Source: Alphaproteobacteria bacterium (GTDB lineage Bacteria; Pseudomonadota; Alphaproteobacteria; Rhizobiales; Rhizobiaceae). From it: a stretch of 64,000 nucleotides of DNA. Positions 38,395 to 47,386 of this stretch are shown here, piece by piece; the first letter of the stretch is position 1; every line of letters starts with the position of its first letter. The stretch lies in assembly GCA_024280375.1 (NCBI GenBank), contig JAJRQF010000035.1, positions 1 through 64,000 on the forward strand, given 5' to 3'. Position numbers and translations under genes: made by a program. A model generated the notes under the pieces. The model searched no databases. It had not been told where the DNA came from and saw only the letters and a program-made list of their open reading frames with translations.

Positions 38395-38504
38395 GGCTTG
38401 AATGCATCAATCTTGAATCCATCTGTAAATCGTGGCTTGCCCATGCTGTTCTCCTTGTCCTCATTTTTAGAGTACAAGGTGTCTACAATTCTAGGGGCTA
38501 TTCA
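38395..38504 (-). mobile_element. IS3-family left-end fragment
   Basis: On the minus strand the IS end TGAATAGCCCCTAGAATTGT (from 38504) is followed by AAGGAG and an ATG starting GKPRFTDGFKIDAFK, the start of an IS3-type OrfA. The match ends after about 15 residues. Confidence 0.65.
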
Positions 38505-38505
38505 C

Positions 38506-38598
38506 AAACATGCTAATAACGGGTTGCTGTCGCCTGTTGACTTTGAAAGACTGCAACAAATGAAACCACAGAGTGTCTAGAAAACACGGGGCTATTCA
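38506..38598 (+). mobile_element. IS3-family right-end fragment
   Basis: On the plus strand the last residues of an OrfB (NGLLSPVDFERLQQMKPQSV, stop at 38578-38580) overlap an IS end reading TGTCTAGAAAACACGGGGCT (38574-38598). That end matches the neighbouring fragment's terminal repeat at 38480-38504. The two fragments lie back to back and in opposite orientation. Confidence 0.65.
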
Positions 38599-38740
38599 GT
38601 CTATGTATGGCAGACGTGAAGTCATTGCCACGCAAGTTTGCATGGCGTTTACAAGTGCAAAACAAGCACAATTCTTCTGTATTAGAAAAGTAACACAGGT
38701 GTTTTTTAATCATGCATGGATATCGAAACGGGACATGGCG

Positions 38741-39652
38741 ATGGAACTAAAATGGCTAGAGGATTTCCTGGAACTGAGCACAGCAGGCAATTTCCGGATC
38801 GCAGCCCAGCAACGCTGTGTCTCGCAACCTGCATTCAGCCGCCGTATTCAAGCGCTTGAAGCATGGGTCGAAGCCCCTTTGATCGACAGGACTTGCCAGC
38901 CTTCGCAATTAACGAACGCTGGAAAATTATTTCTACCTGTGGCACAAAACATTCTTGATTGCGCCTTGGCAGGAAAAAAAGATGTTCAAATTTTACTTAA
39001 AGAAGACAGGGGAAAAATGCGGTTTTCCACGCACACATCCCTAGCGCATATTTTTATGCCAGCCTGGCTGAAAAGCCTTCAGCATCTCATCGAAGCAAAT
39101 CAGTTTGTGGTAAAAACCAACTACAGTACTATTGATGATTATTTTGATGCTCTGGCAGATAATTCTGTAGATTTTTTTATCTGCTATGAGAGCCCGCAAT
39201 ATGGTTTTCAAGATAGCAAAGAGATTTTTTCGTCTTTGAAATTGGGTGAGGAATCGCTCGTTGCTGTCGTCAGCCCGGATGAAAATGGTGCTCCGCGCTA
39301 TTGGTTGCCAGATGCGCCTAAAGAGCCAATAGCCTGCCTGCACACTTTGCCAAAGAGTTCTCCTTCGCCAATACGCCATCATATGGAAAATAAATATAGC
39401 AATCTTGTTTTCAAATCTGTTTATGATTCCTCGATATCGCCAACTATAAAAGCAATGGCAGTTGAGGGATTTGGGTTGGCGTGGATACCTATTGGGTATA
39501 TCGCGGATGAGCTGGAAAAAGGACGGCTTGTGCGTGCCGCCGAGCCCAAAGATGATATTTTCGTTGACATCAAAATATATCGCAGCTCAAAATACAATGA
39601 CCCTCGGGTGGAAAATTTTTGGCAAGTTTTGCTCGAACTCTCGGTATCTTGA
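38741..39652 (+). CDS. LysR-type transcriptional regulator
   Basis: The 303-residue protein has an N-terminal winged helix-turn-helix (WLEDFLELSTAGNFRIAAQQ, SQPAFSRRIQALEAWV) and a periplasmic-binding-protein-like effector domain (about 90-300) containing AVEGFGLAWIPIGYI. The ATG at 38741 has GGGA seven bases upstream. An open frame back to 38573 only translates IS remnant DNA. It sits between the phosphodiesterase operon and the transporter operon, both on the same strand, and is the likely regulator of one or both. Confidence 0.9.
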   Translation: MELKWLEDFLELSTAGNFRIAAQQRCVSQPAFSRRIQALEAWVEAPLIDRTCQPSQLTNAGKLFLPVAQNILDCALAGKKDVQILLKEDRGKMRFSTHTSLAHIFMPAWLKSLQHLIEANQFVVKTNYSTIDDYFDALADNSVDFFICYESPQYGFQDSKEIFSSLKLGEESLVAVVSPDENGAPRYWLPDAPKEPIACLHTLPKSSPSPIRHHMENKYSNLVFKSVYDSSISPTIKAMAVEGFGLAWIPIGYIADELEKGRLVRAAEPKDDIFVDIKIYRSSKYNDPRVENFWQVLLELSVS

Positions 39653-39878
39653 TACATTTTTTGCAACAAATTTCCCTGTCATGCATTTTTTGCATGAAAA
39701 TAACTGGAAAACGCATTGGACCACAGATTTTATTCACCCTACTCTTTTGGCGGGAGAATAGGAGGGGCAATAGTTGGCCAGGTTTATGTAATGCATTGAG
39801 AGCATTAGAACATTCGCCAAGAGTTGATTCGCCTACCAAAAACAAAAATAACTATTTCGTCAAAGGGAGAACTATCAA

Positions 39879-40919
39879 ATGAAATTAACAACATTACTAA
39901 CTTCGGTTGCTGCGGTTGCAGCAATGGCATTTGCCGGAGTGGCTTCAGCATCCGCTGAAAGCACACTGGAAATAGTCAAGAAACGCGGTCACGTGCGTTG
40001 TCAGGTTGGACCTGCATCACCGGGCTATTATTTCCTTGATTCCAAGGGTGAATGGCAAGGTCTTGATGTTGCAAACTGCCATGCAGTTGCAGCGGCTATA
40101 TTTGGTGATATTTCCAAATTGGAAATTCAATCAGTCAGCACCCAGGCCCGATTTACTTCTTTAGCCAATGGCGATTCTGATTTGTTGTCACGTACAGCAA
40201 CTTGGACCATGTCTCGCGATACACAGCTAGGCATCGACTTTTTAACCCCGACATTTTATGATGGGCAGGGATTCACGGTACCTAAAGACAGCGGCATCAA
40301 AACCGGCATGGATCTGAAAGGCGCCAAAGTATGCGTGACGTCTGGTACAACCACAGAATCAAATCTCAATGATTTCAGCCGCACCAACAATCTCAATATC
40401 AGCGCTGTTACATTTGAAGACTTTAATGTGCGTGATGAAACTTACCTGCAAGGTGGTTGTGATGCGGTGACCGGCGACAAATCATCAATGGCCGGTAATA
40501 TTTCTGCGTTTCCTGTCCCGGGTGATCATCTGATCTTGCCTGATACGCTTTCCAAGGAGCCTTTGGCTCCAGCAGTTCGCCACGGTGATAACCAGTGGGC
40601 TGACATTGTCCGGTGGGCGCAGTTCGCTATGATCAATGCCGAAGAATTGGGCATCACCAGCGCTAATGTGGATGACTTGAAAGCAAACTCGAAAAATCCT
40701 TCGATCCGGCGTATGCTGGGTGTTGAAGGTGATTTGCATAAAGGGCTTGGGCTGGAAAAAGACTGGGCTTACAATATTATCAAGCAGGTCGGTAACTATG
40801 GCGAAAACTATGATCGCTATATGGGCAATGGCCCACAAGGCATTGGTATCCCAAGAGAAGGATCTTCCAACGCTCTTTGGACCAAAGGTGGCCTAATGTA
40901 CTCACCTCCAATGCGCTAA
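39879..40919 (+). CDS. aapJ: AapJ-like amino-acid ABC transporter binding protein
   Basis: The 346-residue periplasmic protein has a signal peptide cleaved near ASASA-ES (residue 26). It follows the AapJ pattern closely: IVKKRGHVRCQVG, LSRTATWTMSRDTQLGIDF, PTFYDGQGFTV, CVTSGTTTESNLNDF, LILPDTLSKEPLAPAVRHGD and NALWTKGGLMYSPPMR. AapJ binds a broad range of L-amino acids. Ligand contacts may differ here because the gene belongs to a catabolic cluster. AAAGGGAGA precedes the ATG. It opens an operon with two permeases and an ATPase. Confidence 0.93.
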   Translation: MKLTTLLTSVAAVAAMAFAGVASASAESTLEIVKKRGHVRCQVGPASPGYYFLDSKGEWQGLDVANCHAVAAAIFGDISKLEIQSVSTQARFTSLANGDSDLLSRTATWTMSRDTQLGIDFLTPTFYDGQGFTVPKDSGIKTGMDLKGAKVCVTSGTTTESNLNDFSRTNNLNISAVTFEDFNVRDETYLQGGCDAVTGDKSSMAGNISAFPVPGDHLILPDTLSKEPLAPAVRHGDNQWADIVRWAQFAMINAEELGITSANVDDLKANSKNPSIRRMLGVEGDLHKGLGLEKDWAYNIIKQVGNYGENYDRYMGNGPQGIGIPREGSSNALWTKGGLMYSPPMR

Positions 40920-41039
40920 ACTGACATTCAACGATATTTTTCGTTGGTGTTGACAGCTGGTGCCAGATCAAATTGCAGTCTGGTTTGGCACCGGTATCAT
41001 GCGTTACAAACTGATTATCTATTATTCCGGGAGGGAATT

Positions 41040-42257
41040 GTGGCAACTGGTGTCAGCGGAAGCGAAGCTGTGCGCGTCAAACCGCAAGAAAAGTTTAACT
41101 TTTTTCAAGACGAGCGGGTTCGTTCAGTCTTTTTTCAAATTTTAACGGTTGCGATTGTTGGTTGGCTTGCATGGTTTTTGGCATCCAATACGGCGCAAAA
41201 CCTGGATAAACGCGGCTTGAGTTTTGGTTTCGAGTTTCTTGATTTGGTCGCCCCCTTTGATCCGGATTTTAAATTAATTTCCTTCACGGCTGGGGTTGAT
41301 ACTTACTGGCGCATCTTCATAATCGGAATTCTCAACACGCTTTATATATCGTTCCTTGCAATTATTGGCATGAGTTTTCTGGGATTCTCTCTAGGTATTA
41401 TGAGATTGTCCAATAATTGGCTGATTTCCAAAGTTGCTTTGGCTTATGTTGAAATTGCGCGCAATGTTCCTTTATTGATCCAGATCATATTCTGGTATTC
41501 AGTGATTTATGCTGTTCTGCCAAGGCTGAAACAAAGCCTTGATCTTTCATTTGGTGCAGAACTGGCTTTCTTGAATATTCGTGGATTATATGTCCCCTGG
41601 CCAGTTCTCGGTGATTTACTCTGGATGACTTTTTTAGCATTGGCGATTGCTGCCATTGCGACGTATTTATTTCGGCGCTGGGTTCAAAAACGACAGGATC
41701 TAACGGGCAAGAGTTTTCCTCTGCTTTTACCGTCAGCAGCAATATTGATAATTTTCCCCGGGCTGGTTTTTCTGTTGACAGGTTCACCTTTATCCTGGGA
41801 TATTCCGGAACTAAAAGGCTTTAATTTTGTCGGCGGGGCTTCGCTGCCGCGCGCCTTTATTGCCTTGTTGATTGCCTTGATATTCTATCATTCTGCATAT
41901 TTGGCCGAAGCTGTTCGGGCTGGCATATTGTCGGTTAACAAGGGACAGGGTGAAGCTGCAATGGCCATTGGTTTGCGCCCGAACAAAGTGTTCTCACTGG
42001 TAACAATACCCCAGGCAATGCCGGCTATTGTGCCGCCAATGATCAGTCTGTGGATGAATGTGGTTAAGAATTCATCTTTGGCAACTGCGATTGGTTATGC
42101 TGATCTTGTAGCGGTTTACATGCAGACATCTTTGAATACGGCAGGGCACGCGATTGAAATTGTTGGCATGACCATGGGCTTTTACATGATCACCAGTTTG
42201 ACGATTTCAGGACTGCTTAATATTTATAATAAACGTGTTCAACTGGTGGAGCGTTAA
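41040..42257 (+). CDS. aapQ: AapQ-like amino-acid ABC permease
   Basis: The 405-residue inner-membrane protein has about eight hydrophobic segments and the coupling (EAA) loop HSAYLAEAVRAGILSVNKGQ followed by GEAAMAIGLRPNKV. The fold matches the HisQM/GltK group with the large insert typical of AapQ. A GTG at 41040, five bases after GGGAGGG, is the best start. The open frame before it, from 40944, is leader sequence. The stop lies two bases before the next gene. Confidence 0.92.
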   Translation: MATGVSGSEAVRVKPQEKFNFFQDERVRSVFFQILTVAIVGWLAWFLASNTAQNLDKRGLSFGFEFLDLVAPFDPDFKLISFTAGVDTYWRIFIIGILNTLYISFLAIIGMSFLGFSLGIMRLSNNWLISKVALAYVEIARNVPLLIQIIFWYSVIYAVLPRLKQSLDLSFGAELAFLNIRGLYVPWPVLGDLLWMTFLALAIAAIATYLFRRWVQKRQDLTGKSFPLLLPSAAILIIFPGLVFLLTGSPLSWDIPELKGFNFVGGASLPRAFIALLIALIFYHSAYLAEAVRAGILSVNKGQGEAAMAIGLRPNKVFSLVTIPQAMPAIVPPMISLWMNVVKNSSLATAIGYADLVAVYMQTSLNTAGHAIEIVGMTMGFYMITSLTISGLLNIYNKRVQLVER

Positions 42258-42259
42258 TC

Positions 42260-43585
42260 ATGGCATATGTAAGTACAAAATCCACCCCGTCGAGAAAGCC
42301 GCCGCTCAATGAAAGCACACCGCTTGGCTGGGTGAAAGTGAATATGTTCAGCACATTATTTAGCAGTGTTTTGAGCATTTTCGTGTTGATTGCAATCTTT
42401 TTCACTCTCAAGTCATTGTTAACCTGGGGAATTTTTGACGGTGTTTGGATTGCTGATTCACGGCGTGAATGTTTTTCAATCAGTATTGATGGAGCGTGCT
42501 GGGCCGGGATTATCGCCTGGTTTGACAGTATTTTCTATGGCCTGTACCCGCGTGATGAAATATGGCGGATCAATCTTGGTGGCATCCTTTTGGTAATCTG
42601 GATGGTGCCACTGTGGTTGCCCAGGGTTCAGGGTAAAGTCTTTATCGGATTTTCCGCCGTTGCTTTGTATCCGTTTCTTGCCGGCTATCTGTTTTCCGGT
42701 GGTGACAAGGGAATTTTCGTTCAAGTTATGATCTCCGGCGCAATTGTTTGCATAGCCGCGTTGACGATCAATGCAGCCATTGGCTATTTCAAAAATGATA
42801 ATCTGGCGAACTTCATTATTCAACGACTTGGGAAAAATGACGCAACTGAAAAACAGCAGCGAAATATACTACTTGGAATTCTGGCTGCCTGTGTGGTTGC
42901 CGTATTTATCTGGCAATTGAGCTGGATAGAAAAAAGCATCAGCTGGACCAGATGGGGCGGTTTATTTTTAACATTCGTTATTGCCGGCGTTGGTATTGCC
43001 TCAGCTTTGCCCGGCGGTATTCTTTTGGCTCTTGGACGTCGTTCAAAACTCAAAGCTGTGAGTATTCTCAGTATCGGATTCATAGAAATATTTCGTTCGG
43101 TGCCATTGATTACAGTGTTGTTTATGGCAACCACCATGTTTCCGCTATTTATGCCCGAAGGCATAGTTCTGAACAAACTGGTTCAGGTCATTATTGCGGT
43201 CTGCCTGTTTAATGCCTGCTATATGGCTGAAACTGTGCGGGCCGGTTTGCAGGCAATCCCCAAAGGGCAATTTGAGGGTGCCCATACGATTGGATTAGGA
43301 TACTGGGGAACCATGGGGTTAATTATTATGCCTCAGGCGCTTAAACATATGATCCCCAACATTGTTGGCACTTTCATAGGTTTGCTGAAAGATACGACAC
43401 TGGTATCAATTATTGGCCTGTTTGATCTCTTGAACATTCTACGCACAATCAGCCGCGACAAACCGTGGTTGGGATTGCACCAGGAAACACTTGTGTTTGG
43501 CGCGTTGATATTTTTCATCTTATGCTTTGCAATGTCAAAATACAGCCGCCATCTGGAAGAAAAACTTTCAACCAGCCACAAATAG
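42260..43585 (+). CDS. aapM: AapM-like amino-acid ABC permease
   Basis: The 441-residue second permease has an extended N-terminal half as in AapM and BztC. The conserved coupling loop is CYMAETVRAGLQAIPKGQFE followed by GAHTIGLGYWGTMG, and it has RSVPLITVLFMATTMFPLF. It should pair with AapQ to form the heterodimeric channel. The ATG is preceded by GGAG and follows the AapQ stop directly. Confidence 0.92.
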   Translation: MAYVSTKSTPSRKPPLNESTPLGWVKVNMFSTLFSSVLSIFVLIAIFFTLKSLLTWGIFDGVWIADSRRECFSISIDGACWAGIIAWFDSIFYGLYPRDEIWRINLGGILLVIWMVPLWLPRVQGKVFIGFSAVALYPFLAGYLFSGGDKGIFVQVMISGAIVCIAALTINAAIGYFKNDNLANFIIQRLGKNDATEKQQRNILLGILAACVVAVFIWQLSWIEKSISWTRWGGLFLTFVIAGVGIASALPGGILLALGRRSKLKAVSILSIGFIEIFRSVPLITVLFMATTMFPLFMPEGIVLNKLVQVIIAVCLFNACYMAETVRAGLQAIPKGQFEGAHTIGLGYWGTMGLIIMPQALKHMIPNIVGTFIGLLKDTTLVSIIGLFDLLNILRTISRDKPWLGLHQETLVFGALIFFILCFAMSKYSRHLEEKLSTSHK

Positions 43586-43612
43586 TAACCGGTAATTCGT
43601 TAGGAAATAAAA

Positions 43613-44407
43613 ATGTCAAATTCAAAGACACAACAAGATCAGAATACGCCGGATAAACTGTCCTCAGCCATTTCCAGCGAAATCATGATTGAGCTCGGCA
43701 CAGTTAACAAATGGTATGGTGCTTTTCATGTCCTCAAGGACATAAATCTTGTTGTTCACAAGGGTGAAAGAATTGTTGTCTGCGGACCATCAGGCTCGGG
43801 CAAATCCACCCTCATTCGGTGCATCAACCACCTTGAGGAGCATCAGGAAGGCAGCATTGTTGTTGATGGCATTACATTGGATAAAAACCTCAAAAACCTT
43901 GATCATATTCGCACCGAGGTCGGAATGGTTTTCCAAAGTTTCAACCTGTTCCCTCATCTCACCATATTGGAGAACCTGACACTTGGTCCGATCTGGGTTC
44001 GAAAGATGCCGAAAGCCGAAGCCAATGCCAATGCAATGAAGTATCTAGAACGGGTTAAAATTCCCGATCAGGCCGATAAATTTCCTGGTCAACTCTCCGG
44101 TGGACAGCAGCAACGCGTGGCCATCGCCCGTTCCTTGTGTATGAACCCAAAAATCATGCTGTTTGACGAGCCGACCTCGGCTCTCGATCCGGAAATGATC
44201 AAGGAAGTGCTCGATGTTATGGTTGAGCTGGCCGATACCGGTATGACAATGATTGTGGTGACCCACGAGATGGGCTTTGCCAAAACCATTGCCGACCGGG
44301 TAATCTTTATGGATCAGGGCGATATCGTTGAGGAAAACGAACCCAACGAGTTTTTTGGCAATCCGCAGCATGAGCGAACCCAACTGTTCCTCAGCCAGAT
44401 ATTGTAA
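43613..44407 (+). CDS. aapP: AapP-like amino-acid ABC transporter ATPase
   Basis: The 264-residue cytoplasmic ATPase shows Walker [14 protein letters not shown], the Q-loop [13 protein letters not shown], signature [15 protein letters not shown], Walker [15 protein letters not shown] and the switch His in VVTHEMGFA. It energises the AapQM channel. The ATG follows a TAGGAAA site, 27 bases after aapM. Confidence 0.95.
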   Translation: MSNSKTQQDQNTPDKLSSAISSEIMIELGTVNKWYGAFHVLKDINLVVHKGERIVVCGPSGSGKSTLIRCINHLEEHQEGSIVVDGITLDKNLKNLDHIRTEVGMVFQSFNLFPHLTILENLTLGPIWVRKMPKAEANANAMKYLERVKIPDQADKFPGQLSGGQQQRVAIARSLCMNPKIMLFDEPTSALDPEMIKEVLDVMVELADTGMTMIVVTHEMGFAKTIADRVIFMDQGDIVEENEPNEFFGNPQHERTQLFLSQIL

Positions 44408-44448
44408 ACTCTTTTCACGCGAAAATTGCGGATCAGCGGGTAAGATAA

Positions 44449-45042
44449 ATGATTGAAGTAATTGAACGCGAATTTCCTGCTGACTTGGTAGAGTTTGTCG
44501 AGACTGATTGCTTGTTACTCAACCCGCTAGAAACCGATGACTGGCGCATCCGACGCATTGTCCGTGACAAGGTCATCGCATGTTCTCAGACTTTACCCGA
44601 TGGGCTGTGCCTGATGGTATTCGAGGCATTCCGATCACGGGCGCGCCAGTGGGATTTATGGAACCCGGTTAAAGCCAGCATTACTAAAAACAACCCTAAC
44701 TGGAGCGAGGCCCGGATCTACGCTGAATCTTCGCGTTGGGTATCCCCACCCGACGGCTTTGGCAGCGGCCATCAGGCGGGAGCGGCAGTTGATGTGAAAC
44801 TGGCCCGCACAGATCGTACTGAACTGGATTTCGGCGGATTGATGAAGGGCCTTTCAGGAATGGCACCAACCAATTGGCCTGTCTCGATTGAAATACGCAA
44901 TAACCGCGATATGCTTGTTGCAGCGATGCAGCGCGTCGGGATGATAAACTACCCTGATGAATGGTGGCACTTTTCTTACGGCGATCGGCTGTGGGCAGAA
45001 ATTACCAAACGGGACGAAGCCTTTTTTGCGCCAATTGATTAA
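44449..45042 (+). CDS. ddpX: D-alanyl-D-alanine dipeptidase (VanX/DdpX-like, M15D)
   Basis: The 197-residue zinc peptidase carries SGHQAGAAVDVKLAR (His and Asp zinc ligands, near residue 106), the catalytic DEWWHFSYGDR near 172, and MVFEAFRSRARQ with the transition-state Arg. No signal peptide is present, so it should act in the cytoplasm on imported dipeptide, as DdpX does beside the Ddp transporter. It follows the AapJQMP-type operon by 41 bases, which suggests the transporter brings in its substrate. Close relatives may cleave other dipeptides. Confidence 0.88.
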   Translation: MIEVIEREFPADLVEFVETDCLLLNPLETDDWRIRRIVRDKVIACSQTLPDGLCLMVFEAFRSRARQWDLWNPVKASITKNNPNWSEARIYAESSRWVSPPDGFGSGHQAGAAVDVKLARTDRTELDFGGLMKGLSGMAPTNWPVSIEIRNNRDMLVAAMQRVGMINYPDEWWHFSYGDRLWAEITKRDEAFFAPID

Positions 45043-45121
45043 CCGGATATGAAAGGCGCTGGCAAATTTAGCTCACTTCAAGATGAAACATTCTCACCCA
45101 ACCTGATCACTCATAAAACAA

Positions 45122-46063
45122 ATGGAAGCCTTCACTGTGTCTACAAATATATTTACCACACCCGGCAAATTTTATCGAGGAAATTTGCATACTCACTCAA
45201 CCCGCTCAGACGGCGCCCTTGATCCGCAAGAGGTCTGTCGCCGTTATCGCGCCGAAGGCTATGATTTCATTGCAGTAACGGATCATTTTGTCGGGTTGTT
45301 TGATTATCCAATTACAGATACATCCAACTATCGCGAGGAAGGATTTTCGACCATCCTGGGAGCTGAGCTGCATACGGGCGTGATGGAAAACGGCCATATT
45401 TGGCATATCCTTGCTGTGGGGCTCCCGAGTAATTTCACCCCGCCGAATGCTCCCAATTTCCGCTCAATTAAAAATTCTGAATCGGCTGCAAATATTGCGC
45501 TACGAGCTCGTGATGCGGGCGCATTTGTGACCATCGCCCACCCGCATTGGTCTGGCTTGACTGAGGCCGATGCCCGCAGCATTACGGCTGCCCATGCGGT
45601 GGAAATCTACAATCACGGCTGCGCCGTTGATAATGATCGCGGCGAAGGATTTTTAACCCTTGAACATCTGCTGAATGAAGGTCGCCCCCTCAACCTTATC
45701 GCCACTGACGATGCCCATTTCAATACGCCTGATTATTTCGGCGGCTGGGTTATGGTCAAGGCGGAAGAAAACATCCCAGAAGCACTGCTTGAGGCTTTGA
45801 AAGCAGGTTCATTCTATTCCTCAACCGGCCCGGAAATTCATGATATCCGGATCACCAAAGACAGTGTTGAGGTTGACTGCACTGCGGCTGTCAATATTCT
45901 CGTTCAAGGCAAGGGTTCACCTATGGCAAAATTGCGGGGGGAAGCAATGACCAAGGCACAGATTTCGTTGGAGCGTTTGACCGGTTCACCGTGGATACGC
46001 ATCACGGTGATTGACCGAGCGGGTAAACGGGCCTGGTCAAACCCTATTTGGGTTGATGGTTAG
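45122..46063 (+). CDS. PHP-domain metallo-phosphoesterase
   Basis: The 313-residue protein has the PHP metal-binding motifs in order: GNLHTHSTRSDGAL, DFIAVTDHF, GAELHTG, TIAHPHWSG and ATDDAHF. This group includes phosphoesterases such as histidinol-phosphate phosphatase and nucleotide or phosphodiester hydrolases. It closes the catabolic cluster, 79 bases after the dipeptidase. A GTG at 45137 is an alternative start with GGAAG nearby. The substrate is unknown; a small phosphate ester fits the neighbours. Confidence 0.82.
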   Translation: MEAFTVSTNIFTTPGKFYRGNLHTHSTRSDGALDPQEVCRRYRAEGYDFIAVTDHFVGLFDYPITDTSNYREEGFSTILGAELHTGVMENGHIWHILAVGLPSNFTPPNAPNFRSIKNSESAANIALRARDAGAFVTIAHPHWSGLTEADARSITAAHAVEIYNHGCAVDNDRGEGFLTLEHLLNEGRPLNLIATDDAHFNTPDYFGGWVMVKAEENIPEALLEALKAGSFYSSTGPEIHDIRITKDSVEVDCTAAVNILVQGKGSPMAKLRGEAMTKAQISLERLTGSPWIRITVIDRAGKRAWSNPIWVDG

Positions 46064-46243
46064 AACTGGTTTCCTCCGGAGTCTTTACAAAAAGTAGTTT
46101 GCTCGTCACAAGATGAATGATCACAAATGGCGATCACGTTTCGGATGCCATTCGCTCAGACAACAAGTGCTGAATATACCCGCTCGAACCTGAATATTGC
46201 GAGTTCGGCTGAATGTTCACCCATTATCCGACCGGAGAGATAG

Positions 46244-46953
46244 GTGACGATTACAGACTTTGCCAGTCGATATCTGATCACTTGTGAGGCGTTATCATCC
46301 ACCAAAGAAGCTTTTGCATTTAATGGCTTTGAGCGCGCCTTTCGTGACTTTGGCATGCCCAGGGCAATCCGCACTGACAACCGCGTACCCTTCTCAAGCC
46401 CCATGTCGCTGTTCAATCTATCAAAGCTTTCCGTATGGTGGCTGCGCCTCGGCATTGCGATCGAACGCATCAAACCGGGCAATCCACAGCAGAATGGAAG
46501 ACACGAGCGTATGCATTTGTCCCTCAAGCAGGAAGCCACAAAACCTGCTGGTGACAATATGCAGCAGCAGCAAGGTAAATTTGATGACTTCATCGAGATT
46601 TACAATAACGAACGCCCGCACCAGGGCATCGATATGAAAGTGCCTGCTGACCTATATGCCCGCTCACCGCGTGAATATCGTAGTTTACAAGAACTCAACC
46701 ACCCATTCCATGACAAAACAATCACCGTCAGAGCCTCTGGCCGAATTTGTATGGGAAAGATGAAAATCCACCTCTCAACCGTATTCGCCGGACAGAATGT
46801 CGGCGTTAAACAAGTCGAGGAAAACATCTGGCCAAATTCGCAATTGGCAGATTCATGAACTACGATCTGGCATTTTTTGATCATCAAACCAAAAAAATCG
46901 AACCGATACCTGACCCGTTCAATCAAAATGTGTTACCTATGTGTCAGGAATAA
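46244..46953 (+). pseudogene. IS481-like transposase remnant
   Basis: The DDE-core portion survives (TITDFASRYLITCEAL, AIRTDNRVPFSSP, GNPQQNGRHERMHLSLKQEA), followed by YNNERPHQGIDMKVPADLYA. The N-terminal DNA-binding part is missing before 46244. Near 46840 the frame shifts: the first frame ends QLADS, while another continues MNYDLAFFDHQTKKIEPIPD to a stop at 46953. The IS-end-like GTGTCAGGAATAAACTATAC follows. The remnant marks the right edge of the catabolic island. Confidence 0.85.
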
Positions 46954-46989
46954 ACTATACCCATGTGTCCGGTATGGACCCGGTGTCAG

Positions 46990-47066
<77 letters not shown>

Positions 47067-47386
47067 TCAATTGAAGCGTTACAAGGTTGCTCAGATGAGC
47101 TTTTATGTAACAATCAGAGCTGTCGTATAGACCTATTGTTTTTAAACTTAAAGAGCAAATTGAAATTAAAATGAAATTTATTGGGCAAATTGTTTTGGAA
47201 TTATTCAATATAAATATGCCTGGTCAGTTTAGTCGTTTTTACTTTAGTTGAGTGCTCGCAATTACACAGCTAATTTCATCAATACATGAATAAATTCAAA
47301 AAGTTAACACGAAATTTAACTTTTAAGAATGGCGACTTACATTGAGGAAGCCACCAAAATTCTTACAAACAAATATTTTGGTGCGT
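47067..47386. other. AT-rich gap between tRNA-fMet and the transpeptidase gene
   Basis: No gene, promoter pair or strong terminator could be defined in these 320 bases. The tRNA promoter must lie in its left part. Confidence 0.3.

Noticed and set aside
38573-38740. 56-residue N-terminal extension of the LysR regulator
   Set aside because: It reads through an IS-end fragment. The winged helix begins normally at MELKWLEDFL with a ribosome site at the correct distance.
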